Shown here: one piece after another, positions 17,770 to 27,749 of the stretch
Layout of the letters: every line of letters begins with the position of its first letter
Numbering within the stretch: the stretch's first letter is position 1
Assembly (NCBI RefSeq): GCF_029360805.1
Contig: NZ_JARKNC010000002.1
Location: 408,635-472,634 of the forward strand
Length of the DNA stretch: 64,000 nt
Source: Daejeonella sp. JGW-45
Lineage (GTDB): Bacteria > Bacteroidota > Bacteroidia > Sphingobacteriales > Sphingobacteriaceae
Reading direction: 5' to 3'
Position numbers and translations under genes: made by a program
Notes under the pieces: model-generated
What the model was told of the DNA's origin: nothing
The model's database searches: none
Seen by the model: only the letters and a program-made list of their open reading frames with translations

Positions 17770-19734
17770 CTATTTACGCTGAAATTCCGGAGATCCAAGT
17801 ATAACGCCGACTACCTGCGCAAGAACCGTATTGGATGCCTGGTTGTTGGTCATTTTCGACGGGTCTTTTAGGCCCGTCCTTTTAACGGGTTTGCTCCTTC
17901 CCGCATCAGTCATCTGCGGATCAGCCTCCCCCGGCTGCGGTTTTTCCTCCGGAGGAGAATTTTTCAATGCTGCGTCTTCTATCTTTTTCTGCAGAAGTGG
18001 ATCGTTAAGCATTGGCTTAAGACGATCAATGGTTTCACTGAGATCTCTTTCTGGCATGATCACTCGCCCGTACGTCATCAGAGCTGTTCCGGAGCTCTCA
18101 GGCTCACGATTATTATTTAAGGCAGCCAGATTGACCTTAACTCCGGGGATTCGCTGTGAAGCAAGCGCAAGGCCAAAATTCATGCGATTTAGTAAAGAGC
18201 CTGTATTGATCCAATACTGCCCCCGATCAGGGAATCCGGTAGGTGCCTGGTAGGAATATATCTTTTGACCCATCCTGTTAATCCAGTTGTACAACTGATA
18301 AGGTTGGCCAATATCAGCGTTCAAAGCCCTTACCGCACTAATAGCAAGCTCAAAGGGTGATTTAGTTTTTTCGCGAAGCGCATCCTTACTCCAAAACTCC
18401 GGCGAGGAGACCATAGCTGTTAAAACTTTAGAAATATCGCCCTTTGTTTTAATGAAGGTTGTGGTCATTTTATTAACAATTTTCGGTGAGGGGTCGTCGC
18501 TAACAAAGCGGATTGCAATTTTCCGGGAAATAAAATTTGCTGCAGAAGGATGATTTGCAAGCATCTCCAAAAGCTGTACCCCCTCTTCGTATCCGCCGTT
18601 TGCAGGAAAGTGCCTGCCCATCACTGTCTTTTCCCCGGTATCATGCCTGTTTGCTGCAAAAAGGAAGTCTCCTTCATGAACAAAGCCTCTTTTTGCAAGA
18701 TTTTGTTCACCTATCTTATCGAGTGTGTTCTTTAAAGCAGACGCATAGCCATTCTCCATGGGATAAACAGTCCAGCCCGTTAATACCCGTGCAGCCTGCG
18801 TTACATCTGCCTGTGTATAGCCCCCATCCACACCCAGAGTATGGAGTTCCATAACCTCCCGTGCGTAATTCTCATTGAGTCCCTGTATCTTTCTGTTTTG
18901 TTGAAGCTTCGCAGGCACCCTTGCTTTTATTGACGAATCTGTAACGTTTGCAGCACGCTGTGCTGCCAGCCGCCTTTGCAAAGCCGGATTAGCAGTCTGT
19001 GGCAAGCTTTCAGGTGATCCGGAACTGCTGAAGTTATCAAGATAGGTCAACATCGCCGGGGATTTGGCCGTAGCGAGCACGAGACTTTCAAAACTGCCAA
19101 ACACATTGGGCCTGATGACGTCGCGTTCATAGGCTGGGACAAATTCGGCCGATTGCCCTTTTGTAAGTGAAACATTAAAATGATTGAACCAAAAATCCGT
19201 CAGGAGCTCACGCATTTGGTTATGCGAGTATGCCGCTCTCAGTATCTTTTGATTGATCAGCTGCCTGTATAGTTCCGCCTGTGGCCGGTAACCGTTTTGC
19301 GTCATGTAGGACAGTATTTGATCCCTGTATGCTTTTTTATCTGCCTGGATTGAATCCTTATGGATGAGGCCGTCCTTTATCGCCATCCGGATAACCTGAC
19401 CATTGTTTGGAAATAATCTGGAAACCTCATTATTACTAAGGTTGATGGCATCATAATTCTGAAGCCTGGCTTTCAAGGACTGATCGGGCAAATCCCCCTT
19501 CAACTGCTGAAAAAACCATTTCTCAAGACCCATTTTTACAAGAGCATCAATATCACCAGGCCTTGCACCATAGGTAAACCTGCTTAATAGGTGGGCTGCC
19601 GCCTGGCGTTCCGTCAGTCCCGCCTTTTTATAAGGGAAATTTACAGTCGCGGGTAAATCTCCCGGGAAAGAAGAAAATATGATAAGCGCAGATATGATAA
19701 GTGGCAGAAAGAAGTACCTTAATGTAGTTTTCAT
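17770..19734 (-). CDS. DUF1800 domain-containing protein
   Basis: 654 residues. A signal peptide (1-24) precedes a long helical DUF1800 region with AAAHLLSRFTYGARPGDID near the N-terminus and NENYAREVMELHTLGVDGGYTQADVTQAARVLTGW in the middle. The C-terminal third has a charged, Pro-rich insert (about 585-630, PPEEKPQPGEADPQMTDAG). It is upstream of, and co-transcribed with, the DUF1501 gene. Function unknown. Confidence 0.9.
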   Translation of the reverse strand: MKTTLRYFFLPLIISALIIFSSFPGDLPATVNFPYKKAGLTERQAAAHLLSRFTYGARPGDIDALVKMGLEKWFFQQLKGDLPDQSLKARLQNYDAINLSNNEVSRLFPNNGQVIRMAIKDGLIHKDSIQADKKAYRDQILSYMTQNGYRPQAELYRQLINQKILRAAYSHNQMRELLTDFWFNHFNVSLTKGQSAEFVPAYERDVIRPNVFGSFESLVLATAKSPAMLTYLDNFSSSGSPESLPQTANPALQRRLAAQRAANVTDSSIKARVPAKLQQNRKIQGLNENYAREVMELHTLGVDGGYTQADVTQAARVLTGWTVYPMENGYASALKNTLDKIGEQNLAKRGFVHEGDFLFAANRHDTGEKTVMGRHFPANGGYEEGVQLLEMLANHPSAANFISRKIAIRFVSDDPSPKIVNKMTTTFIKTKGDISKVLTAMVSSPEFWSKDALREKTKSPFELAISAVRALNADIGQPYQLYNWINRMGQKIYSYQAPTGFPDRGQYWINTGSLLNRMNFGLALASQRIPGVKVNLAALNNNREPESSGTALMTYGRVIMPERDLSETIDRLKPMLNDPLLQKKIEDAALKNSPPEEKPQPGEADPQMTDAGRSKPVKRTGLKDPSKMTNNQASNTVLAQVVGVILGSPEFQRK

Positions 19735-19961
19735 ATCATCAACCGGTTTGTAGTTGTCTGACTACAGAAATTCGCAAAGGATTAAAATAAAACGATAATT
19801 GTTAGTTGTTAGTCTTTGCCCCTTGCTTATGGTATGCAAATTCCCCGTTCCCCGAGCCCTGTAAGGCGTCTAAAAAAATAGATTTTTCGGCCTGATTTAT
19901 ATTTGATTTAGATAGATTTGATTTGGCTGTAAACATCACGTGAAAATAAACAGATAATAAT

Positions 19962-21020
19962 ATGAGAATAAAGAATATTGCATTTGCCATCGCATTTATG
20001 GTGATTTCATTACATGTAAGCGCACAAAGTTCCGGGCGCTGGAGTGCAGAAAAAGCAAAACAATGGTATGCACAGCATCCCTGGATAAATGGCGCCAATT
20101 TTATACCCAGCACCGCCATTAACCAACTGGAGATGTGGCAGGCCGGCACCTTCGATCCGAAAACTATTGATCGTGAACTTGGCTGGGCCGAGGGGCTTGG
20201 ATTCAATACGATGAGGGTTTATCTCCATAGCCTGGCCTATAAGCAGGATCCGAAAGGCTTTAAGGACAGGATGGGTCAATATCTAACTATTGCAAATAAA
20301 CATGGCATTAAAACGATTTTTGTTTTTTTTGACGATTGCTGGAATAAAATGGGTTTTATCGGAAAACAGCCGGCACCGCAGTCAGGCATACACAATTCGG
20401 GCTGGGTTCAGGACCCCGGAGACCCGGCATCGAAAGACCCTGCGAATTTTCCTGAACTGGAGAAATATGTAAAGGATGTAATGACGCATTTTGCAAAGGA
20501 TAAGCGGGTGCTGTTGTGGGACTTGTACAACGAGCCGGGGAATTCAGGGAAGTTAGATACCTCCCTTCCCCTGCTGACTAAGGTTTTCGAGTGGGCCAGA
20601 GCTGCCAATACCGATCAGCCGATTTCGGCAGGCCTGTGGAGATGGGATTTTGAAAAGCTCAACGCTGTTCAGATCGCAAACTCTGATGTAATAACGTATC
20701 ATAACTATGAAGCGCCTGAGTGGCACAAAAGGGTTCTCCAATTATTAAAAACACATGACCGGCCTTTAATATGTACCGAATATATGGCGAGGACGAAGAA
20801 CAGCACATTTGCTAATACCATGCCTATGCTGAAAGACCAAAAGATAGGAGCAATTAACTGGGGATTGGTCGCGGGAAAGACCAATACAATCTATGCGTGG
20901 GATACTCCAATTAAAGACGGTGGGCAACCAACAGATTGGTTCCACGATATTTTCTGGCCAGACGGACGAATATATCGTACAGCTGAAACGGACCTGATAA
21001 AAAAATTAAACAACAAATAA
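19962..21020 (+). CDS. Secreted GH5-like glycoside hydrolase
   Basis: 352 residues: signal peptide 1-21, then a (beta/alpha)8 barrel of clan GH-A. The likely acid/base glutamate is E191 in LLWDLYNEPGNSG, and the nucleophile is E273 in PLICTEYMAR. Both lie at barrel strand ends, as expected for cellulase-like hydrolases. Database entries of this type are often labelled 1,4-beta-xylanase or cellulase; the substrate cannot be settled from sequence. A mutarotase gene follows after three bases, consistent with sugar processing in the periplasm. A possible -7 box TATATTTG lies at 19898-19905 without a clear -33 partner. Confidence 0.85.
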   Translation: MRIKNIAFAIAFMVISLHVSAQSSGRWSAEKAKQWYAQHPWINGANFIPSTAINQLEMWQAGTFDPKTIDRELGWAEGLGFNTMRVYLHSLAYKQDPKGFKDRMGQYLTIANKHGIKTIFVFFDDCWNKMGFIGKQPAPQSGIHNSGWVQDPGDPASKDPANFPELEKYVKDVMTHFAKDKRVLLWDLYNEPGNSGKLDTSLPLLTKVFEWARAANTDQPISAGLWRWDFEKLNAVQIANSDVITYHNYEAPEWHKRVLQLLKTHDRPLICTEYMARTKNSTFANTMPMLKDQKIGAINWGLVAGKTNTIYAWDTPIKDGGQPTDWFHDIFWPDGRIYRTAETDLIKKLNNK

Positions 21021-21023
21021 ACA

Positions 21024-22193
21024 ATGAACTGCGGAATCAATGGAATGTACACGAGCCTGCTGATCTTTACAACTATCAGTTTCATGGCATGTACTAATAA
21101 CACTCAATCTTCAGAAAACATGGATGACCGTTCGATACGTCGCCCGGATATGGGGGCATTCAGTAAAATAATCGATGGTAAAAAAGTAAGTTCTTACGAG
21201 ATCGGTAATGGCAAAATCACTGCATATTTTACAAACTACGGCGCACGTATCACTGGTCTTTGGGTTCCTGACAAGCGTGGTGTTTCCACAGACGTGGTGG
21301 TTGGCTTTGGAAATATTGAGGGTTACCTGAAGTCCACCGAGCCTTATTTCGGCGCAACTATCGGACGTTATGGAAACCGTATAGCCAAAGGCAAATTCAC
21401 TCTGGACGGTACTGAATACCAGATACCTCTAAATAATGGCCAAAATGCCCTGCATGGTGGAATTAAAGGATTCCAGGGTGTGGTATGGGATGTCGAACAG
21501 CCTGATGAAAGAACGCTGATCTTTACCTATTTGGCTAAGGATGGGGAAGAGGGCTTTCCCGGAAATCTTACATCAAAGGTTACTTATTCTGTGACTGACA
21601 ATGACGAGGTGAAAATGGTCTACGAAGCGAGCACTGACAAAAAGACTGTCGTCAACCTTACCAATCATGCGTTTTTTAATCTTAACGGCGAAGGCAGCGG
21701 TGAGATCCTGGATCATGCTGTTCAGATCTTCGCAGATAAATTTAGCCCCGTCGATAGCACGCTTATTCCCACAGGTGAGCTGCGCAGCGTTTCAGGAACC
21801 CCCTTTGACTTCCTGTCTGCCACAAGTATCGGTAAAAGAATAAATGCGGATAATGAGCAGCTTAAATTTGGTAAGGGATATGATCACAATTATATCCTTA
21901 GCGGAAAGAAGGAAAATGGGATGCTGCATGCGGCAACTGTAATCGGGGACAAATCTGGAATAAAGATGGACATCTTTACGCAGGAACCCGGCATGCAGTT
22001 CTATAGCGGCAATTTTATGCAGGGAAAAAACCAATTCAAAAACGGCAGTAAAGATGAATTCAGAACTGCTTTCGCTATGGAAACCCAACATTTTCCAGAC
22101 TCGCCAAACCAGCCCTCCTTCCCTACTACAGTTCTCAGTCCCGGGGAGAAATACCGTACTATTTCGATCTATAAATTCTCAACTGAAAAATAA
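21024..22193 (+). CDS. galM: Aldose 1-epimerase (galactose mutarotase), lipoprotein
   Basis: 389 residues. The N-terminus ends in a lipobox (FMAC, cysteine about 23), so this is an exported lipoprotein form, as is common in Bacteroidota. GalM motifs are present: YFGATIGRYGNRIAKGKF, LHGGIKGF, the histidine of NLTNHAFFNL, DHNYIL and the catalytic glutamate in FAMETQHFPDSPNQPSFP. It interconverts alpha and beta anomers of free aldoses. It is the second gene of an operon with the GH5-like hydrolase and is followed by a strong terminator. Confidence 0.93.
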   Translation: MNCGINGMYTSLLIFTTISFMACTNNTQSSENMDDRSIRRPDMGAFSKIIDGKKVSSYEIGNGKITAYFTNYGARITGLWVPDKRGVSTDVVVGFGNIEGYLKSTEPYFGATIGRYGNRIAKGKFTLDGTEYQIPLNNGQNALHGGIKGFQGVVWDVEQPDERTLIFTYLAKDGEEGFPGNLTSKVTYSVTDNDEVKMVYEASTDKKTVVNLTNHAFFNLNGEGSGEILDHAVQIFADKFSPVDSTLIPTGELRSVSGTPFDFLSATSIGKRINADNEQLKFGKGYDHNYILSGKKENGMLHAATVIGDKSGIKMDIFTQEPGMQFYSGNFMQGKNQFKNGSKDEFRTAFAMETQHFPDSPNQPSFPTTVLSPGEKYRTISIYKFSTEK

Positions 22194-22216
22194 CGGTCGA
22201 ACAAAATCATTAAAAA

Positions 22217-22246
22217 AAAAGGCCAATTGGTTCTCAATTGGCCTTT
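22217..22246. terminator. Bidirectional intrinsic terminator
   Basis: AAAAGGCCAATTG, a 5-base loop and CAATTGGCCTTTT form a perfect stem flanked by an A-run and T-rich sequence. It lies between galM (+) and the CWC gene (-) and can serve both. Confidence 0.88.
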
Positions 22247-22269
22247 TCTTGCCTTCTCATATAAACAAT

Positions 22270-22479
22270 TCAGGATTTAAGGAACTCCCGATACTCTTCC
22301 TGCAAGGCTAATAAACAATCGGCGCACAAACATCCGTCAAAACACTCGCTCACATACTGTATTTCATTTAAGCTCAACTGAACCTTACTGCACTGGCATT
22401 TGGTATAGGAGTTAGCCTTACACTCAACTCGTTTACCGCAGCGTTCACAGGGGATAATTTCGTGCTTGCTTAAAATCAT
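22270..22479 (-). CDS. Cysteine-rich CWC-like small protein
   Basis: 69 residues with eight cysteines: CERCG, ECKA, CQC, ECFDGC and CADC. The spacing resembles the cysteine-rich CWC family, probably one or two structural zinc sites; the Trp of the CWC motif is Gln here (CQC). Cytoplasmic, function unknown. It follows nrdA on the same strand after a heptamer array and may be its read-through partner. The gene ends just before the bidirectional terminator. Confidence 0.75.
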   Translation of the reverse strand: MILSKHEIIPCERCGKRVECKANSYTKCQCSKVQLSLNEIQYVSECFDGCLCADCLLALQEEYREFLKS

Positions 22480-22489
22480 ATTTTTTGAG

Positions 22490-22604
22490 TTATACGTTTT
22501 ACGTTATAAGTTATAAGTTGCTAAACGCTGGCAAAAATCAAAAGTTATTCAGCGTTTAGAATCAGTGGGTTTTACGTAAAACGCACAACGTATAACGTTC
22601 AACT
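22490..22604. repeat. Heptamer array H2 (TTATACG/TATAACG words)
   Basis: The left half has TTATACG, TTTTACG and TTATAAG twice; the right half has TTTTACG, TAAAACG, CACAACG and TATAACG. Between them lies a perfect TAAACGCTG/CAGCGTTTA stem (22522-22558). It begins four bases after the nrdA stop and ends 11 bases before the CWC start. Confidence 0.8.
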
Positions 22605-22607
22605 TCC

Positions 22608-25001
22608 TTAAGAGCTGCAAGTAACACACCCTTCCTCCATACTGCAGCTGGGGCCGCTTACCACAGATGGTTCTATCTCATCCAGGTCATTTTTGCTCAC
22701 CGGATGAATTTGAGGAACAAGTGGTTCCATCGTTTTACCACCCTGCTTCTCTACTGTAAACTGAACTGCCTTTGCAGCTGCCTGGGTGCGCAAATAGTAC
22801 ATACCCGTTTTCAGACCCTTCTTCCAGGCGTAAAAATGCATCGATGTTAGCTTACCGGTATTCGGACTATCAACGAACAGGTTCAACGATTGAGACTGGC
22901 AGATAAACGCACCACGGTCTGCCGCCATATCTATCAGGTTACGCTGCTTAATCTCCCAGACGGTTTTATATAGCTCCCGGATCTCCGAAGGTATTTCTTC
23001 GATATGCTGCACGGATCCATTAGCGGTAATTATACTGTCCTTCATCGCATTGTTCCATAACCCTAAACTTACAAGGTCCTTAAGAAGGTGCTTATTAACA
23101 ATCACAAATTCCCCGCTAAGCACTCGCCGGGTATAAATATTCGAAGTATAAGGTTCAAAACATTCGTTATTGCCCAGAACCTGGGAGGTTGAAGCTGTAG
23201 GCATTGGAGCAACAAGCAGGGAATTCCTTACCCCATGCTTCATAACTTCCGTTCTCAGCGATTCCCAGTCGTGCCTGTTTGATGGTTTCACACCCCACAG
23301 GTCAAACTGAAATTTGCCAGCAGACAACGGTGAACCTTTAAATGTTTCGTAAGCACCCTGATCCTTCGCCAGGTCTTTACTGGCCGTCATGGCGGCAAAA
23401 TAGATAGTTTCGAAAATATTCTTATTCAGCACCTTAGCCAGATCACTTTCAAAGGGAAGGCGCATAAGAATAAAGACATCAGCCAGCCCCTGTACCCCAA
23501 GCCCGATTGGCCGGTGCCTCATATTCGATCTTCTGGCCTCTTCAACAGGATAGTAATTATTATCAATGATCCTGTTCAGGTTTTTTGTAGCCTGGTAGGT
23601 TATCGTATATAATTTGTCGAAATCGAAGTTTCCGTTAGTCACAAATCTAGGCAGGGCCAGAGAAGCCAGGTTACAAACCGCAACTTCATCGGCACTGGTG
23701 TACTCCATAATTTCCGTACATAGGTTACTGCTCTTTATTGTGCCCAGGTTTTGCTGATTGCTTTTACTGTTCGCTGCGTCTTTGTATAAAAGATAAGGCG
23801 TTCCCGTTTCAATTTGGGCGTCAAGGATCGCAAACCAAAGTTCCTGGGCTTTAATGGTCTTCCTCGCCCTCCCTTCCGTTTCGTACTGATGATACAGCTG
23901 TTCAAAAGCTTCTCCGTGACATTCGTATAACCCGGGGGCTTCGTGCGGACAAAACAAACTCCATTCAGCATTGGCTTCTACCCGTTTCATGAACAAGTCG
24001 GGCACCCAAAGTGCATAAAAAAGGTCGCGGGCCCGCATTTCTTCTTTACCATGATTTTTCCTCAGGTCAAGAAATTCAAACACATCGGCATGCCAAGGCT
24101 CAAGATAGATCGCGAAGGCGCCTTTGCGCTTGCCGCCGCCCTGATCAACATACCTCGCGGTGTCGTTGAATACTTTGAGCATAGGTACTATCCCGTTGCT
24201 GGTACCGTTGGTGCCGCCTATATAACTTCCGGTAGCGCGTACATTATGTATGGCCAAACCTATGCCTCCCGCACTTTGCGAGATCCTGGCAGTTTGTTTC
24301 AGTGTGTCGTAAATCCCATCGATACTATCATCTTTCATGGATAGAAGGAAACATGACGACATCTGTGGCTTGGGCGTTCCTGCGTTAAATAAGGTGGGCG
24401 TAGCGTGCGTAAACCAACGCTCGCTCATCTGATTATAAGTCTCGATTACGCTCTCTATATCCTCTTTGTGAATCCCTATAGCTACCCGCATATACATGTG
24501 TTGCGGGCGTTCAATAACCTGACCGTTTATTCTTAATAGATAGGACTTTTCCAAGGTTTTAAAACCAAAGTAGTCAAAGCCAAAATCACGGTCATAAATA
24601 ATCGAACTGTCTAATATCTCAGCATTATCTTTAATGATCTCATAAACGTCGTCAGCAATCAGCGGCATTTTACGGCCATTATGTTCGTCCGTGTAATTAT
24701 ACATCCTCGACATCGTTTCAGAGAACGATTTTTCTGTGTTTTTATGGAGGTTGCTCACTGCGATCCTGCTGGCAAGCAAGGCATAATCCGGGTGTTTGGT
24801 GGTTAATGACGCCGCGGTTTCTGCCGCCAGATTATCCAGCTCTGTGGTGGTAACTCCGTCAAAAATCCCCTCTATCACCTTCTTAGCCACGTCTATCGGA
24901 TCTACAAGCGGACTTAATCCGTATGATAATTTCTGGATCCGCGCAGTTATCTTGTCGAATTTTACAGTTTCTAGTCTCCCGTTTCTTTTATGTACGTACA
25001 T
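22608..25001 (-). CDS. nrdA: Ribonucleoside-diphosphate reductase, alpha subunit (class Ia)
   Basis: 797 residues. An ATP-cone (about 1-90, starting [18 protein letters not shown]) gives allosteric control by ATP/dATP. The active site is complete: the redox cysteines in PQMSSCFLL and [11 protein letters not shown], and the N-x-C-x-E triad in SSNLCTEI. The C-terminus ends in the swinging-arm cysteines CVTCSS. The enzyme reduces ribonucleoside diphosphates to deoxy forms together with NrdB. It is the second gene of nrdB-nrdA, so it is also downstream of the cobalamin riboswitch. The 142-bp gap to nrdB is filled largely by two heptamer arrays. Confidence 0.97.
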   Translation of the reverse strand: MYVHKRNGRLETVKFDKITARIQKLSYGLSPLVDPIDVAKKVIEGIFDGVTTTELDNLAAETAASLTTKHPDYALLASRIAVSNLHKNTEKSFSETMSRMYNYTDEHNGRKMPLIADDVYEIIKDNAEILDSSIIYDRDFGFDYFGFKTLEKSYLLRINGQVIERPQHMYMRVAIGIHKEDIESVIETYNQMSERWFTHATPTLFNAGTPKPQMSSCFLLSMKDDSIDGIYDTLKQTARISQSAGGIGLAIHNVRATGSYIGGTNGTSNGIVPMLKVFNDTARYVDQGGGKRKGAFAIYLEPWHADVFEFLDLRKNHGKEEMRARDLFYALWVPDLFMKRVEANAEWSLFCPHEAPGLYECHGEAFEQLYHQYETEGRARKTIKAQELWFAILDAQIETGTPYLLYKDAANSKSNQQNLGTIKSSNLCTEIMEYTSADEVAVCNLASLALPRFVTNGNFDFDKLYTITYQATKNLNRIIDNNYYPVEEARRSNMRHRPIGLGVQGLADVFILMRLPFESDLAKVLNKNIFETIYFAAMTASKDLAKDQGAYETFKGSPLSAGKFQFDLWGVKPSNRHDWESLRTEVMKHGVRNSLLVAPMPTASTSQVLGNNECFEPYTSNIYTRRVLSGEFVIVNKHLLKDLVSLGLWNNAMKDSIITANGSVQHIEEIPSEIRELYKTVWEIKQRNLIDMAADRGAFICQSQSLNLFVDSPNTGKLTSMHFYAWKKGLKTGMYYLRTQAAAKAVQFTVEKQGGKTMEPLVPQIHPVSKNDLDEIEPSVVSGPSCSMEEGCVTCSS

Positions 25002-25031
25002 GGTAAATTGTTGTTTTTTGTTAATGATTGG

Positions 25032-25146
25032 TTACTAGGTGATGGGGATTAGGCTTTAGGTGTTAGGGATTAGGTATTAGGTAAGATTGAAAGAACACTT
25101 TCAGCTTTCAACTTTCAACTTTCAACTTTCCCCTTTCAACTCCTTA
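25032..25146. repeat. Heptamer arrays H3a/H3b (TTAG and CTTTCAA words)
   Basis: H3a (25032-25087) has eight units, mostly ending in TTAG (GGATTAG, GCTTTAG, GTATTAG). H3b (25098-25139) has six units of CTTTCAA type, and its register continues exactly onto the nrdB stop codon (25144-25146). Both lie in the nrdB-nrdA gap, inside the operon. Confidence 0.85.
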
Positions 25147-26112
25147 AAAGTCCTCTTCCAAAGAGAAATTCTGCGTCTCTCTTCCCGAAAGCACTCCTGA
25201 TTTTTGATAATCGCCTACTCTTTTTTCAAAGAAGTTCGTTTTGCCTTGCAGGGATATCATTTCCATGAAATCGAATGGATTTGAAGCACCATAAATTTTG
25301 GCATACCCCAATTCGTCTATCCAGCGGTCTGCCACAAACTCAATATATTGCTTCATTAGCCTGGCATTCATCCCGATGAGGTCGACCGGCAGGGCTTCTG
25401 TAATAAACTCCTTTTCAATTTCTACCGCATCGCGAATGATGGAATGGATTTTTTCTTCGGGCAATTTGCTGGAAAGCATTCTGTAAAGCAGGCAGGCAAA
25501 TTCGCAATGAAGGCCTTCGTCGCGGCTGATCAATTCGTTACTGAATGTTAAGCCAGGCATAAGTCCCCGTTTCTTTAACCAGAAAATAGAGCAAAAGCTG
25601 CCACTGAAAAATATGCCTTCAACCGCTGCGAAAGCTACAAGACGCTCAGCAAAGGTTCCGTTATCAATCCATCTTAGTGCCCATTCAGCCTTTTTCTTAA
25701 CTGCAGGAACTGTATCGATCGCATGGAATAAATGATCTTTCTCTTTGCTATCTTTTATATAAGTATCGATGAGAAGTGCGTACGTTTCAGAATGGATATT
25801 TTCCATCATGATCTGGAATCCATAAAAACAACGCGCTTCCGGAACCTGAACTTCGCTCATGAAATTTACCGCGAGATTTTCATTTACGATACCATCACTG
25901 GCTGCGAAAAATGCGAGGATATGCGAGATGAAGTGCCGCTCACCATCGTTAAGATTATCCCAATCTTTAAGATCACCAGAGAGATCGATCTCCTCGGCTG
26001 TCCAGAAACTGGCTTCATGTTTTTTGTACATCTCCCAGATCTGGGGATAGTTAATGGGAAGGATCACAAAACGATCCTTGTTCTCTTTAAGTAATACTTC
26101 TTCCTGTTGCAT
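25144..26112 (-). CDS. nrdB: Ribonucleoside-diphosphate reductase, beta subunit (class Ia)
   Basis: 322 residues from the ATG at 26112; a ten-codon extension to a TTG at 26142 is less likely. Di-iron ligands are visible in ENIHSETY (E-x-x-H), AVEGIFFSG and DEGLHCEF (E-x-x-H). The tyrosine four residues after the first ligand His (HSETY) is in the position of the class Ia radical Tyr. It makes and stores the radical used by NrdA. It is the first gene of the operon, 108 bases behind a cobalamin riboswitch, so B12 probably lowers its expression. Confidence 0.96.
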   Translation of the reverse strand: MQQEEVLLKENKDRFVILPINYPQIWEMYKKHEASFWTAEEIDLSGDLKDWDNLNDGERHFISHILAFFAASDGIVNENLAVNFMSEVQVPEARCFYGFQIMMENIHSETYALLIDTYIKDSKEKDHLFHAIDTVPAVKKKAEWALRWIDNGTFAERLVAFAAVEGIFFSGSFCSIFWLKKRGLMPGLTFSNELISRDEGLHCEFACLLYRMLSSKLPEEKIHSIIRDAVEIEKEFITEALPVDLIGMNARLMKQYIEFVADRWIDELGYAKIYGASNPFDFMEMISLQGKTNFFEKRVGDYQKSGVLSGRETQNFSLEEDF

Positions 26113-26136
26113 AATCTTTGTTTTAGTGACAAGAAA

Positions 26137-26184
26137 TGACAAAAGGCAACATTGCTTCGAAAGAAGATGAGCGGGCTTTTGTCA
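26137..26184 (-). promoter_or_regulatory. Expression-platform hairpin of the nrdB leader
   Basis: A perfect 9-bp inverted repeat TGACAAAAG/CTTTTGTCA (26137-26145 and 26176-26184) encloses a smaller CTTC/GAAG hairpin between the riboswitch and nrdB. It ends 25 bases before the ATG. Its role as the switching element is inferred from position. Confidence 0.5.
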
Positions 26185-26219
26185 AAACTTTATTCGTGAA
26201 AGCTTTGAACAAACTATTT

Positions 26220-26384
26220 TGGCAGGTGTCTGGCTTGCAGCTATGAGCTATGAGCAGGAAGCTGTGAACAAAAGTTCAAAGCTGATTTCTCATAGCTGAC
26301 AGCTACTTACAGTTGCACGTCAGCCCGTGATTTTAACACGGTTCCCTTTTAATTGTCCCGCAGGTGCGAGACAAACCGGATAGT
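26220..26384 (-). ncRNA. Cobalamin riboswitch upstream of nrdBA
   Basis: On the minus strand the leader shows the conserved cobalamin-aptamer blocks in order: CCGGTTTGTC (about 26370-26380), AAAAGGGAA (26342-26350), the B12 box CTGACGTGCAACTGTAAG (26306-26323) and GCCAGACACCTGCC (26221-26234). Such riboswitches normally shut off expression when adenosylcobalamin is abundant. The variable arm between the B12 box and the 3' block (26239-26307) is an unusually long hairpin built of 7-bp AGCTATG-type words. Control of a B12-independent reductase by B12 suggests a B12-dependent class II enzyme elsewhere in the genome. Confidence 0.9.
26239..26307. repeat. Heptamer array H4 forming a riboswitch arm
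   Basis: The plus strand reads AGCTATG, AGCTATG, AGCAGGA, AGCTGTG, then a loop, then AGCTGAT, TTCTCAT, AGCTGAC and AGCTACT. The two halves are largely complementary (for example AGCTATGAG with CTCATAGCT), giving a stem of about 30 bp with mismatches. Confidence 0.75.
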
Positions 26385-26537
26385 TTATGTAAAAGAACTT
26401 GTGGGATAAAAGTAGAAGATAAATCAGCTTGCCCGGCTATGAAGTTTTAAACATCTGGTGGAATTCTTAACACCGGTTTTATTTAAGACCGAACTATAGA
26501 GTTTTTGATCTGTTATGACACCAGTAAATTACTTTGC

Positions 26538-27749
26538 ATGGCAGAAAAACTCAAACGGACATTATCGTTAGCCGAATGTATCTTTTTTGGAGTAGGATCT
26601 ATACTCGGGGCTGGAATATACACGATAATTGGTAAGGTGGCAGGATACTCAGGTAACCTAACCTGGCTGTCATTTCTGATTGCTTCATTCACTGCTCTGC
26701 TAACTGCATTTTCATATGCAGAACTCAGTGCGGCATACCCTAAAGCAGGAGGAGAATATGTCTACACGAAAAAAGCGATGGGTGTTACAGCGGGAACAGC
26801 GATAGGTTTCATAATCGCATTGAACGGGATCATAAGCGGAGCGACCGTTGCTGTCGGATTTGGTGGCTATCTGAGTGAGCTTTTAGACGCACCAATAGTA
26901 CTTGGTGCACTTGGCATTATCGGAGTAATATTCCTGGTAAACGTTTCAGGAATCAGGGAATCTTCTTTAATAAATATCATTTTTACTGTAATAGAATTTT
27001 CAGGGCTCGTGCTGGTGATCGTTTCTGCCTTCTCTAAAATCGGGTCCGTTAACCTTTTTGAAGGAACAAATTCGGGAAATACGTCCGTGCTGATCGCAGC
27101 ATCGCTTGGCTTCTTTGCGTTCATCGGCTTTGAAGAGATCGTTAAGTTGGCAGAAGAAACTAAAAATCCACGAAAAACTATCCCGAGAGCATTGTTTATA
27201 GCCAGCGGAATCGTAACTGTAATGTATCTGATTGTCGCTGTTTGCGCTGTCTCTGCCTTGCCAATAAAGGAGCTCTCAGCCTCTGCAAGCCCCTTGTCGG
27301 ATATTGCAAAAGAAGGCCTGGGCAATACTGCGGGGCTTGTGATTATAATTATAGCCTTATTTTCAACCTCCAACACCATACTTTCCAACATGCTTGGTAG
27401 TTCACGGGTGATATATGATATGGCCAAGCAAGTGAAATTCCTTACGATTTTCAAAAGTATATCGAAACGCCAGACTCCCTACGCGTCGTTGATTCTTATT
27501 CTTGTTATTATGTCGGCTTTCGCGCTGATCGGAAAGATTGAAGTAATCGCCATGATCGCTAACCTCTTTATTTTTATTACGTTCTTTGCAATTAACCTCA
27601 CTGTGATACTTCTCCGGCGTTCGGATCCTCAAAAAAGCAGGCCTTTTAAAGTTCCGTTCAGTGTTAATAACCTGCCCGTCATCAGCTTTTTAGGAATGAC
27701 TATGACCCTGCTCCTGTTCGGTTTTAATGTATATGTCCTTTTTTTCTAA
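26538..27749 (+). CDS. APC-family amino acid permease
   Basis: About 403 residues from the ATG at 26538; an upstream in-frame start at 26505 adds 11 non-conserved residues. Twelve membrane helices and the APC signature near the start (CIFFGVGSILGAGIYTIIGKVAG), plus FAFIGFEEIVKLAEETKNPRKTIPRA in helix 6-7, place it in the amino acid-polyamine-cation superfamily. It is an inner-membrane importer of amino acids by proton symport or exchange. The substrate is not determined. A single gene, converging with a 4-base overlap on the fatty acid hydroxylase. Confidence 0.9.
   Translation: MAEKLKRTLSLAECIFFGVGSILGAGIYTIIGKVAGYSGNLTWLSFLIASFTALLTAFSYAELSAAYPKAGGEYVYTKKAMGVTAGTAIGFIIALNGIISGATVAVGFGGYLSELLDAPIVLGALGIIGVIFLVNVSGIRESSLINIIFTVIEFSGLVLVIVSAFSKIGSVNLFEGTNSGNTSVLIAASLGFFAFIGFEEIVKLAEETKNPRKTIPRALFIASGIVTVMYLIVAVCAVSALPIKELSASASPLSDIAKEGLGNTAGLVIIIIALFSTSNTILSNMLGSSRVIYDMAKQVKFLTIFKSISKRQTPYASLILILVIMSAFALIGKIEVIAMIANLFIFITFFAINLTVILLRRSDPQKSRPFKVPFSVNNLPVISFLGMTMTLLLFGFNVYVLFF

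Noticed and set aside
23943-24344. 133-codon plus-strand frame inside nrdA
   Set aside because: It is the antisense shadow of a highly conserved gene, with no features of its own.
26867-27454. 195-codon minus-strand frame inside the APC permease
   Set aside because: Antisense shadow; it arises from codon bias of the membrane protein.
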